NCBI GenBank assembly: GCA_963700925.1
Contig: OY969553.1
Location: 2,232,001 to 2,296,000 of the forward strand
Direction: 5' to 3'
Length of the DNA: 64,000 nt
Origin: CAWJMD01 sp963700925
GTDB taxonomy: Bacteria; Actinomycetota; Actinomycetes; Actinomycetales; CAWJMD01
A program made the position numbers and the translations under genes. The notes below the pieces were generated by a model. That model was given only the letters and a program-made list of their open reading frames with translations, did no database searches and was not told the DNA's origin. This document shows, piece after piece, positions 40,602 through 48,907 of the stretch. Position 1 is the first letter of the stretch. Every line of letters starts with the position of its first letter.

Positions 40602-42890
40602 TCAGCCTCCTGGCAGGGACCGGCTCTCGGGTTTCTGTTGGGCGAGTATCTCGGACGGGGGAGCGCCCAGCGCCAAGCCGAGGCCGCCCTCGTCGTCGTC
40701 GGCCAGCTCGAGGGTGCGCACGCTCGCGGCGATCAGCAGCGGGATGGCCAGGGTCGCACCGATCGCCGGCACCACCGTCCCGGAGTCGTTGACCGCGAAC
40801 CCGATTCCCAGCATGACGAGCAGCGCGACCAGAGCGTGCCGGAGCGTCGGCGCCTCCTCGTAGGTGCGCTGCAGCGCCGGCGCGCCCCAGGCTGACGGCC
40901 GCATCAGCACCAGGCCGATGAAGACGGCGCCGAACGGCACCAGCACAGTCAGCCAGCTTCCGGTCAGAATCTCCCAGTTCTGCAACGCCTTTCGCTCGAT
41001 CACTGGCATCGCGCCACCGTCGATCACCGACTGCACGAACCGACCGAAGTGGGTGCGTTCGGAGGCAGGCCGCAGCCAGTCGGCCACGCTCAGCAGCACG
41101 ACGGCGACCGCCGTACCCGCACCGATCAGCATCACCTTGCGCCAGGTGACCCTGACGCCGGCGACCAGCAGGGTGAGCAACGTGAACGCGGGGATCATCG
41201 CGGGTGGGCCGCCGAAGTCGGAGCCGATGCCGGGCGTGCCGTCGATCACGGTGGCTACCACGCCGATCGCAGCGACGACACCGACTGCGACCCGACGTCG
41301 TCCGCGCTTGAGCGCTGCGTCGGCCAGGGCACAGGCCAGCAGGAGCGCACCCGTTGCGAACAGTGCGAACTGGACGTTGCCGAGCCCGTAGAAGCGTCCG
41401 GCGACCACGGGCTGCTGGCCCATCAGCGACGAGATCTGCAGGGTCGAGCCGGTGGCGACGTCCAGGGCCAGCACCCCGGACGTCATGCCGGCCACGAAGC
41501 CCATCGGGCCCAGGCGGCGGTCGCGCCACGGCCCGAGCAGCGCCACCGTGCTGACCACCGCGACGGCCACGAGCACCGACCCCACGACGGCCGCGAGGTC
41601 GAACTCGGAGCGCCACCAGGGCACGAGGTTCGCGAGGAACGTCGACACGGGGACGGCAGCGAAGACGACGGCGATGCGCCGCAGGATGCCGAGCACGCGC
41701 CGCCGGCCGTCGATGCCGCCCCAGTTGTTCTTGAGCGCGAGCGCCGCGCCGCCGTAGAGCAGGATCTGGGCGATCACCAGGCCGTTGAAGAACCAGACGA
41801 CCAGCGGCTGCACCGCCAGGGCTGCCTCGCTGAGGTCGATCAGGCTGCGGAACCGCTCGGTCGCGGACGCCTGGCCACCGCCTACGGGGAGCACGGTCGA
41901 GCCCGGCAGCCCCGAGGGGACATCAGCGCCGACGAGCTCGAGCACGGTGGGCATCAGGTCGGTGGCCTGCGTGAGCCCGTCCTGCCGCGTCGAGCGCGAC
42001 CCCAGCATCGACGGGCCGTAGCGGTCGGCCGACGCGCTGCTCGGCGTGGGCCCGGTGGCTGCCACCAGCTGGAGGTGCGGGGTGTGCCCGGAGTCGGCGA
42101 GCGACGCGACGAGGAGGCTGGACGTTCCGGGCACCGTGTCCAGCACGACCCCGAGGCGCTCGTCGAGTCGCTGAACCTGGTCGGCGCGCTCGCCGCGGGC
42201 CTGATCGGGATCGGTCTCGGCGAGGTCCTCAGGGTCACGGACGCTGCCGAGGTCGACCACCACCAGCTGGGCCGACTCCTGCGCCTCGGCGACCCTCTCT
42301 TCCAGGGCGGCGGGGTCAAGCGGGCGGGCGAAGTACTGGCCGTCGACGAGGCCGTCCTCACCTGACAGGGCGATCGCGGCGCCAGGGCCGATCGCGGCGA
42401 CCTCGACCCCGGCTGCCCGCAGCGACTGGCCGAGCAGGCCCGGCTCGGCTTCGAAGCTGCCCTCCGCGGCGGTCTCGAGGTAGGTGGCCCACCGGTCGAC
42501 GACAGCCGTCTCACCCCTGAAGGCCGGGTCGGTGATCGGACGGCACTGCGCGCCCGTCGCGCCGCGGGCCTCGTCGCCGGCGCGACGGCCCGCGGACAGG
42601 GCGAGCCAGCCGTCTACCGGACAGGCCGCGGTTCGCACGTTGCGGATCGAGATGTCGGCGACCGACCCGCGCTCCAGCAAGTTCCAGAGGTTCGGCGTCC
42701 GCTCGGGGTCGACGTCGTCCCATCGCAGGCCGGTGGTGCCGACGACGACGACCGGAGACTCGGGGGCGGCAGTCGCCTGATGTGAGTGTGCGGGCGTCGG
42801 AAGCGCGACGACCCCGGCCAGCACGGTCAGCGCCAGCCCGAGGGCCGGGAGCAGGCGCCAGGACAGGGCACGGGTCACGGCTGCGGGCAC
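40602..42890 (-). CDS. large membrane protein with alkaline-phosphatase-like ectodomain
   Basis: 762 residues from GTG 42890, fixed by a TACGCT box six bases upstream. A signal/anchor helix (about 8-30) precedes an extracytoplasmic domain of about 350 residues beginning PVVVVGTTGLRWDDVDPERT, which resembles alkaline-phosphatase-superfamily domains in its first strand and metal-site Asp, and containing DLMPTVLELVGADVPSGLPG. The C-terminal half has about eleven membrane helices. It is conserved-looking in actinobacteria, but I know no function; lipid or glycan phosphotransfer at the outer face is a guess. Confidence 0.75.
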   Translation of the reverse strand: MPAAVTRALSWRLLPALGLALTVLAGVVALPTPAHSHQATAAPESPVVVVGTTGLRWDDVDPERTPNLWNLLERGSVADISIRNVRTAACPVDGWLALSAGRRAGDEARGATGAQCRPITDPAFRGETAVVDRWATYLETAAEGSFEAEPGLLGQSLRAAGVEVAAIGPGAAIALSGEDGLVDGQYFARPLDPAALEERVAEAQESAQLVVVDLGSVRDPEDLAETDPDQARGERADQVQRLDERLGVVLDTVPGTSSLLVASLADSGHTPHLQLVAATGPTPSSASADRYGPSMLGSRSTRQDGLTQATDLMPTVLELVGADVPSGLPGSTVLPVGGGQASATERFRSLIDLSEAALAVQPLVVWFFNGLVIAQILLYGGAALALKNNWGGIDGRRRVLGILRRIAVVFAAVPVSTFLANLVPWWRSEFDLAAVVGSVLVAVAVVSTVALLGPWRDRRLGPMGFVAGMTSGVLALDVATGSTLQISSLMGQQPVVAGRFYGLGNVQFALFATGALLLACALADAALKRGRRRVAVGVVAAIGVVATVIDGTPGIGSDFGGPPAMIPAFTLLTLLVAGVRVTWRKVMLIGAGTAVAVVLLSVADWLRPASERTHFGRFVQSVIDGGAMPVIERKALQNWEILTGSWLTVLVPFGAVFIGLVLMRPSAWGAPALQRTYEEAPTLRHALVALLVMLGIGFAVNDSGTVVPAIGATLAIPLLIAASVRTLELADDDEGGLGLALGAPPSEILAQQKPESRSLPGG

Positions 42891-42896
42891 CCGGCC

Positions 42897-42902
42897 AGCG
42901 TA
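42897..42902 (-). promoter_or_regulatory. -10 box for the leaderless large membrane protein transcript
   Basis: On the minus strand TACGCT ends six bases before GTG 42890, with no Shine-Dalgarno. Confidence 0.5.
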
Positions 42903-42982
42903 GTGAGCGGGTGCGACGTGGTTGTGGGCGACAGCAGCCGGGCCCGTGTCGTCCGCGCGGAGGTTGTGTGCAGACTGACCGC

Positions 42983-43942
42983 GTGAGCGCATCGACCGGT
43001 GAGCTGGACGCCGCCCGAGCTGCCGCGCAGGCGTTCGTCGACTCGCTGCCGGCGAGCCGGCGCGGCAGTGCCGTGTTCGCCTTCGACGACGACGAGCGGT
43101 TCCGGTGGCAGTACACCCCGGGTCGCCGGCGAGGCATCGCGTTGTCGGAGATGGACGCGGCGACCAGGCAACGGGCGATGGCGCTGATGGAGACCGGGCT
43201 CAGCGCGCGGGGCTACGCGACGGCGACGTCGATCATGGCGCTCGAGCCGATCCTGAGGGTGATCGAGCAGCGGGCGGGGCACCCTGGTTTCGAGCGACGC
43301 GACGCCGAGCACTACTGGTTCAGCGTCTTCGGCGACCCGTCGTCCGAGGCACCGTGGGCCTGGCGCGTCGGCGGGCATCACCTGTGCCTGCACTTCACGG
43401 TTGTTGATGGGGCGCTGTCTGTCACCCCGTTGTTCTTCGGGGCGAACCCTGCGCGCGTGCCGTCGGGAGAGCATCAGGGGCTTCGCGTGCTGGGACCGGA
43501 GGAGGACCTGGCACGCGCCTTCCTCGGGAGCCTGGACAACGGCCTCAGGTCGCAGGCTGTGGTCTCTGCTGATGCTCCTGACGACATCCTGACGAAGAAC
43601 GCCGTGCGGGCTGAGATCGCCGCCGTGCCAACAGGTCTCGCGCGCTCGGTGCTGGACGCTGATGCGCGCCAAGCGCTCGACGCCCTGGTCGACCACTACC
43701 TGGGACGGGTTCGGTCGGAGGTCTCGGTCGACCGGGACGCCCTGACGTTCGCGTGGGCGGGCTCCACGACTGTCGGTGAGGGTCACTACTACGCGATCCG
43801 CGGCGACGAGTTCCTGGTCGAGTACGACAACACCCAGGACGGCGCCAACCACGTGCACACCGTCTGGCGTGACACCCGCCGTGACTGGGGTGACGACCTG
43901 CTCGCGGTGCACTACGCGCAGGCTCACAGGGCCCAGAGCTGA
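42983..43942 (+). CDS. DUF3500 family protein
   Basis: 319 residues from GTG 42983; earlier in-frame codons would run into the divergent membrane protein promoter. Landmarks RRGIALSEMDAATRQRAMAL, YWFSVFGDPSSEAPWAWRVG, GHHLCLHFTVVDG and GEGHYYAIRGDEFLVEYDNT are those of DUF3500 proteins, which are widespread and uncharacterised. Several conserved His, Asp and Asn residues near both motifs suggest an enzyme, possibly metal-dependent. No signal peptide. Confidence 0.85.
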   Translation: MSASTGELDAARAAAQAFVDSLPASRRGSAVFAFDDDERFRWQYTPGRRRGIALSEMDAATRQRAMALMETGLSARGYATATSIMALEPILRVIEQRAGHPGFERRDAEHYWFSVFGDPSSEAPWAWRVGGHHLCLHFTVVDGALSVTPLFFGANPARVPSGEHQGLRVLGPEEDLARAFLGSLDNGLRSQAVVSADAPDDILTKNAVRAEIAAVPTGLARSVLDADARQALDALVDHYLGRVRSEVSVDRDALTFAWAGSTTVGEGHYYAIRGDEFLVEYDNTQDGANHVHTVWRDTRRDWGDDLLAVHYAQAHRAQS

Positions 43943-44087
43943 CTGGGTCGGCGCGGTTCGCTGTGTGAGCCCCGTCGCGAGGTCTCACGGATAGCACCAT
44001 CACTCGCGTTGATGGGACACCTTGTGAGGTCTCGGTGGCGACATGCGGGTCGGGCGGCCGGGGGTCATGCGGCAGCGAGCGCCAAGG

Positions 44088-44122
44088 CGGTGTGCCGGGC
44101 AGCGGGTTTCGGTGTGCCGGGC
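44088..44122 (+). repeat. 13-bp direct repeat in the DUF3500-GDT1 gap
   Basis: CGGTGTGCCGGGC occurs at 44088-44100 and 44110-44122. It lies in the 261-base non-coding gap (43943-44203) between convergent genes. Fragments such as GAGGTCTC also recur there, but no transposase remnant or terminator is clear. Confidence 0.45.
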
Positions 44123-44203
44123 CTGTGCACACCAGGGGGACAACGGCCCCGGATTCAGCCTCGGCGCGCCGAATCGTGGCTGGAGTCCCCCGGTTGTGCT
44201 CGC

Positions 44204-44806
44204 TCACGTGAAGACCTCGAACAGCGTCAGCCCGGCCAGGATCGCGCAGACACCGGCCGCGACGCGCTGGATCACGCCAAGCCGGATCCGTTGCAGCAGA
44301 GCGCGTCCGATCAGCGCGGCGACGCCCGAGATCAGCAGCAGGGCGAGCCAGGCGCCCACGAACACGGAGACGGGGTCCTCGTAACGCACCACCAACCCCG
44401 CGGTGAAGAGCTGCGAGAGGTCGCCCCACTCGGCGAGCAGGAGCACACCGAAGCTGGTCGCAACGGCGGTGAAACCGCCGGCATCGGCCCGGATCTTTCC
44501 GGCGAACTCCTCCTCCGTCTCCGCCTCCTCGGCGTCAGCGGTACGGGCACTGCGCCACAACAACACGGCGCCGACGGCGAACAGCAGCGCAGCAGCAAGC
44601 AGCACCGGAGTCCTCGGAAGCAGGGACAGCAGACCACCCGCCGTCACGGCGACCAGCGTGTGGACGGCGAACGCCGCACCCACGCCGATCCACACCAGGA
44701 GCGGCCGGAACCGGGTAGCCAGCACCAGCGTCGCGATGAACGTCTTGTCCGGTAGCTCGACCGGCAGCAGCACCACGAACGCGGTCAGGGCGACAGCGAG
44801 GCTCAA
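44204..44806 (-). CDS. TMEM165/GDT1 family metal transporter, TTG start
   Basis: 200 residues from TTG 44806, which overlaps the larC stop (TTGA). Six membrane helices in two repeats, each carrying the signature: LPVELPDKTFIATLVLATRF in the first and LLLAEWGDLSQLFTAGLVVR in the second (E-x-x-D-(K/L)-(T/S)). A charged cytoplasmic loop (DAEEAETEEEFAGKIRADAG) lies between. The family moves Ca2+ or Mn2+ (MneA-type) across membranes. Coupling to larB-larC suggests a role linked to divalent metal supply for the nickel cofactor pathway (inference). Confidence 0.85.
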   Translation of the reverse strand: MSLAVALTAFVVLLPVELPDKTFIATLVLATRFRPLLVWIGVGAAFAVHTLVAVTAGGLLSLLPRTPVLLAAALLFAVGAVLLWRSARTADAEEAETEEEFAGKIRADAGGFTAVATSFGVLLLAEWGDLSQLFTAGLVVRYEDPVSVFVGAWLALLLISGVAALIGRALLQRIRLGVIQRVAAGVCAILAGLTLFEVFT

Positions 44807-46029
44807 CCGGCGGCCTCTCCCGGACTCGTTTGAGGCGCATCCCCCTCAACGGCAGCTGCCGCAACAGCCTGCGAGAGAACCACTTTCGCAGGATGCCCCA
44901 GCGCAGCAGCCGCTGCCGCGACATCGTCCCACTCTGGCTGCCGGTTCAGCACGCGCCCCTCCCACGACGCCACCTTCACCCGCACCGGGTGCCCGGAGAC
45001 GTGCACGGTGACAGTCGCCCGGTCCAGAGCCTGCTTTCGGACGGGGTGCTCCCGCAGCCCGATCGCCGTGGTCTGGGAGAAGACGATCTCGCGCACCGCC
45101 TCTGAGCGGTCGGCGCCGACCAGCACGTGCAGAGTGTGAGCAGGCCGGCCCTTCTTCATCAGGATCGGGGTCAGCCACGCATCCGAGGCTCCGGCGGCCA
45201 GCAGCGCGGTGATCACCGACGGCCACAGCCGCGGGTCGAGGTCGTCGACGTTCGTCTCGAGCACCACCGGAAGGTCGGGCTCAGGATCAGACTTCGTCCA
45301 TGGCGAGCCCAGGACGAGTCGCAGCGCGTTGGCGTGGCCCTGCGGATCCCGTCCGCCCGCCCCGAAGGCCTGTCTCTCAACGGACATCAGCGGCTGGTGC
45401 CCCCAGGCCGTGACCAGGGTCCGCAGCAGCGCGGCACCCGTCGGCGTGGCGAGCTCGAGGTCGACCGGGCCGCCGTACGTCGGCATTCCGGCGAGCAGGC
45501 GGACGACGGCAGGCCCTGGCACGGCGATCCGGCCGTGCGCCGCCTCCACCGTGCCGCCCCCCAGCGCCACCGGTGAGGCGTGCAGCTCGTCGAGTCCGAG
45601 GAGCGCGAACCCCGCGCAGACACCGACCACGTCGGCGATCGCGTCGAGTGCGCCCACCTCGTGGAAGTGAACGTCCTCAGATTCAGTTCCGTGGACCGCC
45701 GCCTCGGCCTCAGCCAGAACCGTGAACGTCGCAACGGCCCGGTCGACACCGGGAACCTGCTGTGCAGCAGGCGTATTCAGTAGATCGCGGACGTCCGACC
45801 AGCGGCGATGCGTGGCCGAGTCACTCCCCTCCACGACAACACGCGTGGCGGCGATCGTGCCGCGCGAGACGGCCTCGACCCGCAGCACCATCGGCTGCGG
45901 CGTCACAGCGTCCACGGCCGACTGCAGGTCACCCACGGCGACCCCCGCGTCCACCAACGCCCCGAGCAGCATGTCTCCCGACACCCCGCTCGACAGGTCC
46001 AGCCAACCAAGCGACGGTCGAGCGCTCAT
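44803..46029 (-). CDS. larC: LarC, nickel insertion protein for the nickel-pincer cofactor
   Basis: 408 residues from ATG 46029 (ATGA overlap with larB). The LarC landmarks are present: LGWLDLSSGVSGDMLLGALV, EDVHFHEVGALDAIADVVG, TPTGAALLRTLVT, ETNVDDLDPRLWPSVITALL and DAWLTPILMKKGRPAHTLHV. LarC is the CTP-dependent nickel chelatase that metallates pyridinium-3,5-bisthiocarboxylate mononucleotide. This protein is full length; many genomes encode it by a programmed frameshift, which is not needed here. larE and larA are not in the window. Confidence 0.9.
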   Translation of the reverse strand: MSARPSLGWLDLSSGVSGDMLLGALVDAGVAVGDLQSAVDAVTPQPMVLRVEAVSRGTIAATRVVVEGSDSATHRRWSDVRDLLNTPAAQQVPGVDRAVATFTVLAEAEAAVHGTESEDVHFHEVGALDAIADVVGVCAGFALLGLDELHASPVALGGGTVEAAHGRIAVPGPAVVRLLAGMPTYGGPVDLELATPTGAALLRTLVTAWGHQPLMSVERQAFGAGGRDPQGHANALRLVLGSPWTKSDPEPDLPVVLETNVDDLDPRLWPSVITALLAAGASDAWLTPILMKKGRPAHTLHVLVGADRSEAVREIVFSQTTAIGLREHPVRKQALDRATVTVHVSGHPVRVKVASWEGRVLNRQPEWDDVAAAAAALGHPAKVVLSQAVAAAAVEGDAPQTSPGEAAG

Positions 46030-46730
46030 GGGCCGTTCCTTGCTACGACCGAGCGCCGCGCAACACGAGCCGCGTGAACCCCTGCGCCGTAACCGTTGTC
46101 GATGTTCACGACCACCACGCCCGGTGCACAGGAGTTCAGCATCGCCAGCACGGCCGCCAGACCTCCCGCTCCCGTGCCGTAACCCGTGGAGGTCGGCACT
46201 GCCACGAGCGGGACGCCCGTCAGTCCCCCGACCACACTGGGGAGGGCGCCCTCCATGCCGGCCACCACGACCAGGGCGTCGACGGCGTCGAGCGTGTCGC
46301 GGACGGCGAGCAGGCGGTGCAGCCCGGCGACCCCGACGTCGTCGATGCGTACGGCACTGGCCCCGTACACCGCGATGGTGACGGCAGCCTCAGCCGCGAC
46401 GGGCGCGTCCGATGTGCCCGCCGCGACGACCGCCACCGTCCCGCGTGGCACGGGCAGCGGGCCGACGACGGCCGTGCGGGCGGTCGTGTCGATGACGGCA
46501 CCGGGCACGCGGTCGGCCACGGCAGCGAGCGCATCGGCCCCGAGCCGCGTCGCCAACACCGCCCGGCCGGGGTGCCGCTCCGCGAGAGCCGACAGGGCGC
46601 CGACCACCTGCTCGGGTGTTTTGCCGTGGCCGTACACGACCTCGGGGTCGCCCGTCCGCCGCACTCGGTCGGCGTCTAGGCGTGCGTAGCCGAGGTCGAG
46701 AACCCGGTCGTCGCCGTTGGAGCGGTCCAC
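46026..46730 (-). CDS. larB: LarB, nickel-pincer cofactor carboxylase
   Basis: 234 residues from GTG 46730, supported by a TACGCT box six bases upstream. The N-terminus DRVLDLGYARLDADRVRRTG and EVVYGHGKTPEQVVGAL, and the C-terminal AIR-carboxylase-like (PurE-type) domain with VPLVAVPTSTGYGTGAGGLA and VVVNIDNGYGAGVHAARVAR, define LarB, which carboxylates and hydrolyses nicotinic acid adenine dinucleotide to P2CMN. First gene of the larB-larC-GDT1 operon, with four-base overlaps throughout. Confidence 0.9.
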   Translation of the reverse strand: MDRSNGDDRVLDLGYARLDADRVRRTGDPEVVYGHGKTPEQVVGALSALAERHPGRAVLATRLGADALAAVADRVPGAVIDTTARTAVVGPLPVPRGTVAVVAAGTSDAPVAAEAAVTIAVYGASAVRIDDVGVAGLHRLLAVRDTLDAVDALVVVAGMEGALPSVVGGLTGVPLVAVPTSTGYGTGAGGLAAVLAMLNSCAPGVVVVNIDNGYGAGVHAARVARRSVVARNGP

Positions 46731-46736
46731 ATCCGG

Positions 46737-46742
46737 AGCGTA
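46737..46742 (-). promoter_or_regulatory. -10 box for leaderless larB operon transcript
   Basis: On the minus strand TACGCT ends six bases before GTG 46730. It is also only about 60 bases from the divergent yidD start. Confidence 0.5.
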
Positions 46743-46802
46743 GACGCCTCCGCGGGGGGGTCTGCGGATAGCCTCCACGCACGTCGTCGACCGAGGGGGA
46801 AC

Positions 46803-47237
46803 ATGGCCAGGCATCACTTCGGCAACAGCTACCGCCGGCGCGTCCGTCGCAACCGACGCGACCGGCGGCGCGGTGACAACGACGGCTGCGACCTGTCGGA
46901 CGCCTGCGAGCTCGACTGCTGTGACTTCAACCTGCTGACGTTCTCGGCGCTCTTCTCGGTGGTCGTCGGCGCCTTGCGCGCCTCGGCCGTCGACCCTCAC
47001 ACCGACCTTCCGCCCAGCCGGGCAGGACGGCTGGCCGCACGTCTCGTCCGCTCGTACCAGCTCACCGTCTCGGCGAATCGAACCGCGCCGGTCTGCCCGT
47101 TGACCCCCAGCTGCTCGCGCTACTCGCTGATCGCGCTTTCGCGCCATGGAGCGCTGCGGGGAGGCTGGCTCACGGTGAGGCGACTGCGCCGATGCGGTCG
47201 GGTGGACGCCGGACCCGACCCGGTACCCGCCCGGTAG
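46803..47237 (+). CDS. yidD: membrane protein insertion efficiency factor YidD
   Basis: 144 residues, ATG 46803 after CCGAGGGGGAA. A long, very basic extension (HHFGNSYRRRVRRNRRDRRR) with a Cys-rich acidic patch (DGCDLSDACELDCCDF) and one hydrophobic helix precedes the YidD domain: RSYQLTVSANRTAPVCPLTP, S-C-S-R-Y-S, ALSRHGALRGGWLTVRRLRR and the DPVP ending. YidD helps YidC insert inner-membrane proteins. It is not next to rnpA/yidC here, and the 60-residue N-terminal extension is unusual. A TAGCCT box (46769-46774) may be its -10. Confidence 0.8.
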   Translation: MARHHFGNSYRRRVRRNRRDRRRGDNDGCDLSDACELDCCDFNLLTFSALFSVVVGALRASAVDPHTDLPPSRAGRLAARLVRSYQLTVSANRTAPVCPLTPSCSRYSLIALSRHGALRGGWLTVRRLRRCGRVDAGPDPVPAR

Positions 47238-47300
47238 GTTTCGAGCCGGACACTCGTCCGCGACACGACCGCACCACGACCTGCACGAGAGGACCCTCCG

Positions 47301-48266
47301 ATGCCGGGAGTACCGCCCGCCCGCTACGGCTTCCTGGGCCCCGAGGGCACGTTCACCGAGGCCGCACTGCTGCAGGTCCGCGCCGCGCAGACCGGCGAGC
47401 GCACAGCGTTCCCGAGCGTCGACGCCGCCCTCGGCGCGGTGCGCGACGGTGACATCACGGCGGCGATGGTACCGATCGAGAACTCCGTCGAGGGCGGCGT
47501 CGGCGCGACCCTCGACGCCCTGAGCGTCGGCGACGAGCTCGTGGTCGTGCGAGAGGTGCTGGTGCCGGTGCAGTTCGTGCTGGCTGCGCGGCCAGGCACG
47601 ACCCTGGCCGACGTCAAGCGACTGTCGACGCACCCCCACGCGCTCGCGCAGTGCCGGCACTGGCTGGCCGCGAAGCTTCCCGACGTCACCTACGTGCCGG
47701 GGCTCTCGACCGCCGCGGCGGCCGCCGGCCTGACCGTCCGCGACACGGGGGAGGGCGTCCTGGCCGACCCCGGCTACGACGCGACCCTGTGCGCGCTGGT
47801 GGCGGCCGACCGCTACGGCCTCACCGTGCTGGCCAAGGGAGTCGGCGACAACCCGAACGCGGTGACCCGGTTCGTCCTCGTGTCGCGCCCGACGGCGCCG
47901 TCGCCGCCCACAGGCGCCGACAAGACATCCGTCGTCGTGTTCCAGAGCGACGACCACCCCGGTGGCCTGCTCGAGCTGCTGGAGCAGTTCGCCGCACGCG
48001 GCATCAACCTGACGTGGATCCAGTCGCGTCCGACCGGGGAGTCCTTGGGCCGGTACAGCTTCTCGATCGACTGCGAGGGCCACATCGCCGAGGCCCGGGT
48101 CGCCGAGGCGCTGATGGGGCTGCACCGCGTGACGACGCAGGTCCGCTACCTCGGCTCGTACCCGCGCGCCTCGGGCGAGCAGTCGCCCACGCTGCCCTCG
48201 AACAGCGACCGCGCCTTCGCCGACTCACAGGCATGGCTCCAGCGGCTGCGCGAGGGCCGCAACTAG
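47301..48266 (+). CDS. pheA: prephenate dehydratase
   Basis: 321 residues, ATG 47301 with GAGAGGA upstream. The catalytic domain (about 1-190) has YGFLGPEGTFTEAAL, AMVPIENSVEGGVGATLDAL, STHPHALAQCRHWL and NPNAVTRFVLVSR with the Thr-Arg-Phe active-site motif. A C-terminal ACT domain follows (KTSVVVFQSDDHPGGLLELL, ARGINLTWIQSRPTGESLGR) that senses phenylalanine. It makes phenylpyruvate from prephenate. Its TAG stop shares the sequence CTAG with the convergent PAP2 gene. Confidence 0.93.
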   Translation: MPGVPPARYGFLGPEGTFTEAALLQVRAAQTGERTAFPSVDAALGAVRDGDITAAMVPIENSVEGGVGATLDALSVGDELVVVREVLVPVQFVLAARPGTTLADVKRLSTHPHALAQCRHWLAAKLPDVTYVPGLSTAAAAAGLTVRDTGEGVLADPGYDATLCALVAADRYGLTVLAKGVGDNPNAVTRFVLVSRPTAPSPPTGADKTSVVVFQSDDHPGGLLELLEQFAARGINLTWIQSRPTGESLGRYSFSIDCEGHIAEARVAEALMGLHRVTTQVRYLGSYPRASGEQSPTLPSNSDRAFADSQAWLQRLREGRN

Positions 48267-48907
48267 ACGGGCCCGATTCTCAGCGCCGACCGAGCCAGCG
48301 CCACGGCCACCGTGCCGTTCAGAATTCCGAACACGACGTCGGACGGGTGATGCATCCCGCGGTACAGCCGCGAAAGGCCCACGGCCAGAGGGATCATCAG
48401 CAACAGCACCACGACGAGCACGCGCAGCCAGCGCGTCTCGATGCGCGAGGCAACGACCATCCCGACCCCGAGCCAGAGCGCGGTCGCAGCCCCGGTGTGA
48501 CCGGACGGGAAGCTCGACGTGGGCGGGGCCTCGTCCATCAGCTCGTACTCCGGCCTCTCGCGAGAGACCAGCAGGGTCGTGGTGAGGAACATCGTCGTCT
48601 GCAGCGCGACCCCGCCCCACAGCACGAAGGACTCGAGCCAGCCGCCCAGCAGCAGGCGCAGCACCAGGCCGACCATCGCTGCCAGCCCGACGACCATCAG
48701 GGTGTCCGCGGCGCGAGAACCGATGTTCGACAGGGTGTCCCGGGTCGTCGTCCCCCCGTCCTGCAGGCTCTCGACCATGCCGTCCTCGCCGCTCACCAGG
48801 CTCTCGAGCGGCCCCCCCAGCAGGCTGCCGATGGCAACCATCACCCCGATCCAGGCCACCACCAGCACCAGGGTTCGCAGCGCCCACGCGCCGTGGGACC
48901 TCATCAC
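48263..48907 (-). CDS. PAP2-family phosphatase
   Basis: 214 residues from GTG 48907, overlapping the diacylglycerol kinase stop (GTGA). Six membrane helices. The phosphatase motifs are complete: VSRERPEYE (motif 1), TSSFPSGHTGAATAL (motif 2) and LSRLYRGMHHPSDVVFG (motif 3). It would dephosphorylate an isoprenyl or phosphatidic-type lipid at the membrane. Co-translation with the lipid kinase suggests opposing or sequential steps in the same lipid pathway. Confidence 0.88.
   Translation of the reverse strand: MMRSHGAWALRTLVLVVAWIGVMVAIGSLLGGPLESLVSGEDGMVESLQDGGTTTRDTLSNIGSRAADTLMVVGLAAMVGLVLRLLLGGWLESFVLWGGVALQTTMFLTTTLLVSRERPEYELMDEAPPTSSFPSGHTGAATALWLGVGMVVASRIETRWLRVLVVVLLLMIPLAVGLSRLYRGMHHPSDVVFGILNGTVAVALARSALRIGPV

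Noticed and set aside
43943..44203. Possible insertion-sequence remnant in the DUF3500-GDT1 gap
   Set aside because: Short repeated words and a 13-bp direct repeat are present, but there are no terminal inverted repeats, target duplication or transposase-like translation in any frame.
46731..48125. Long upstream extension of the larB frame on the minus strand
   Set aside because: It lies opposite yidD and pheA, and a leaderless -10 box plus LarB homology place the start at 46730.
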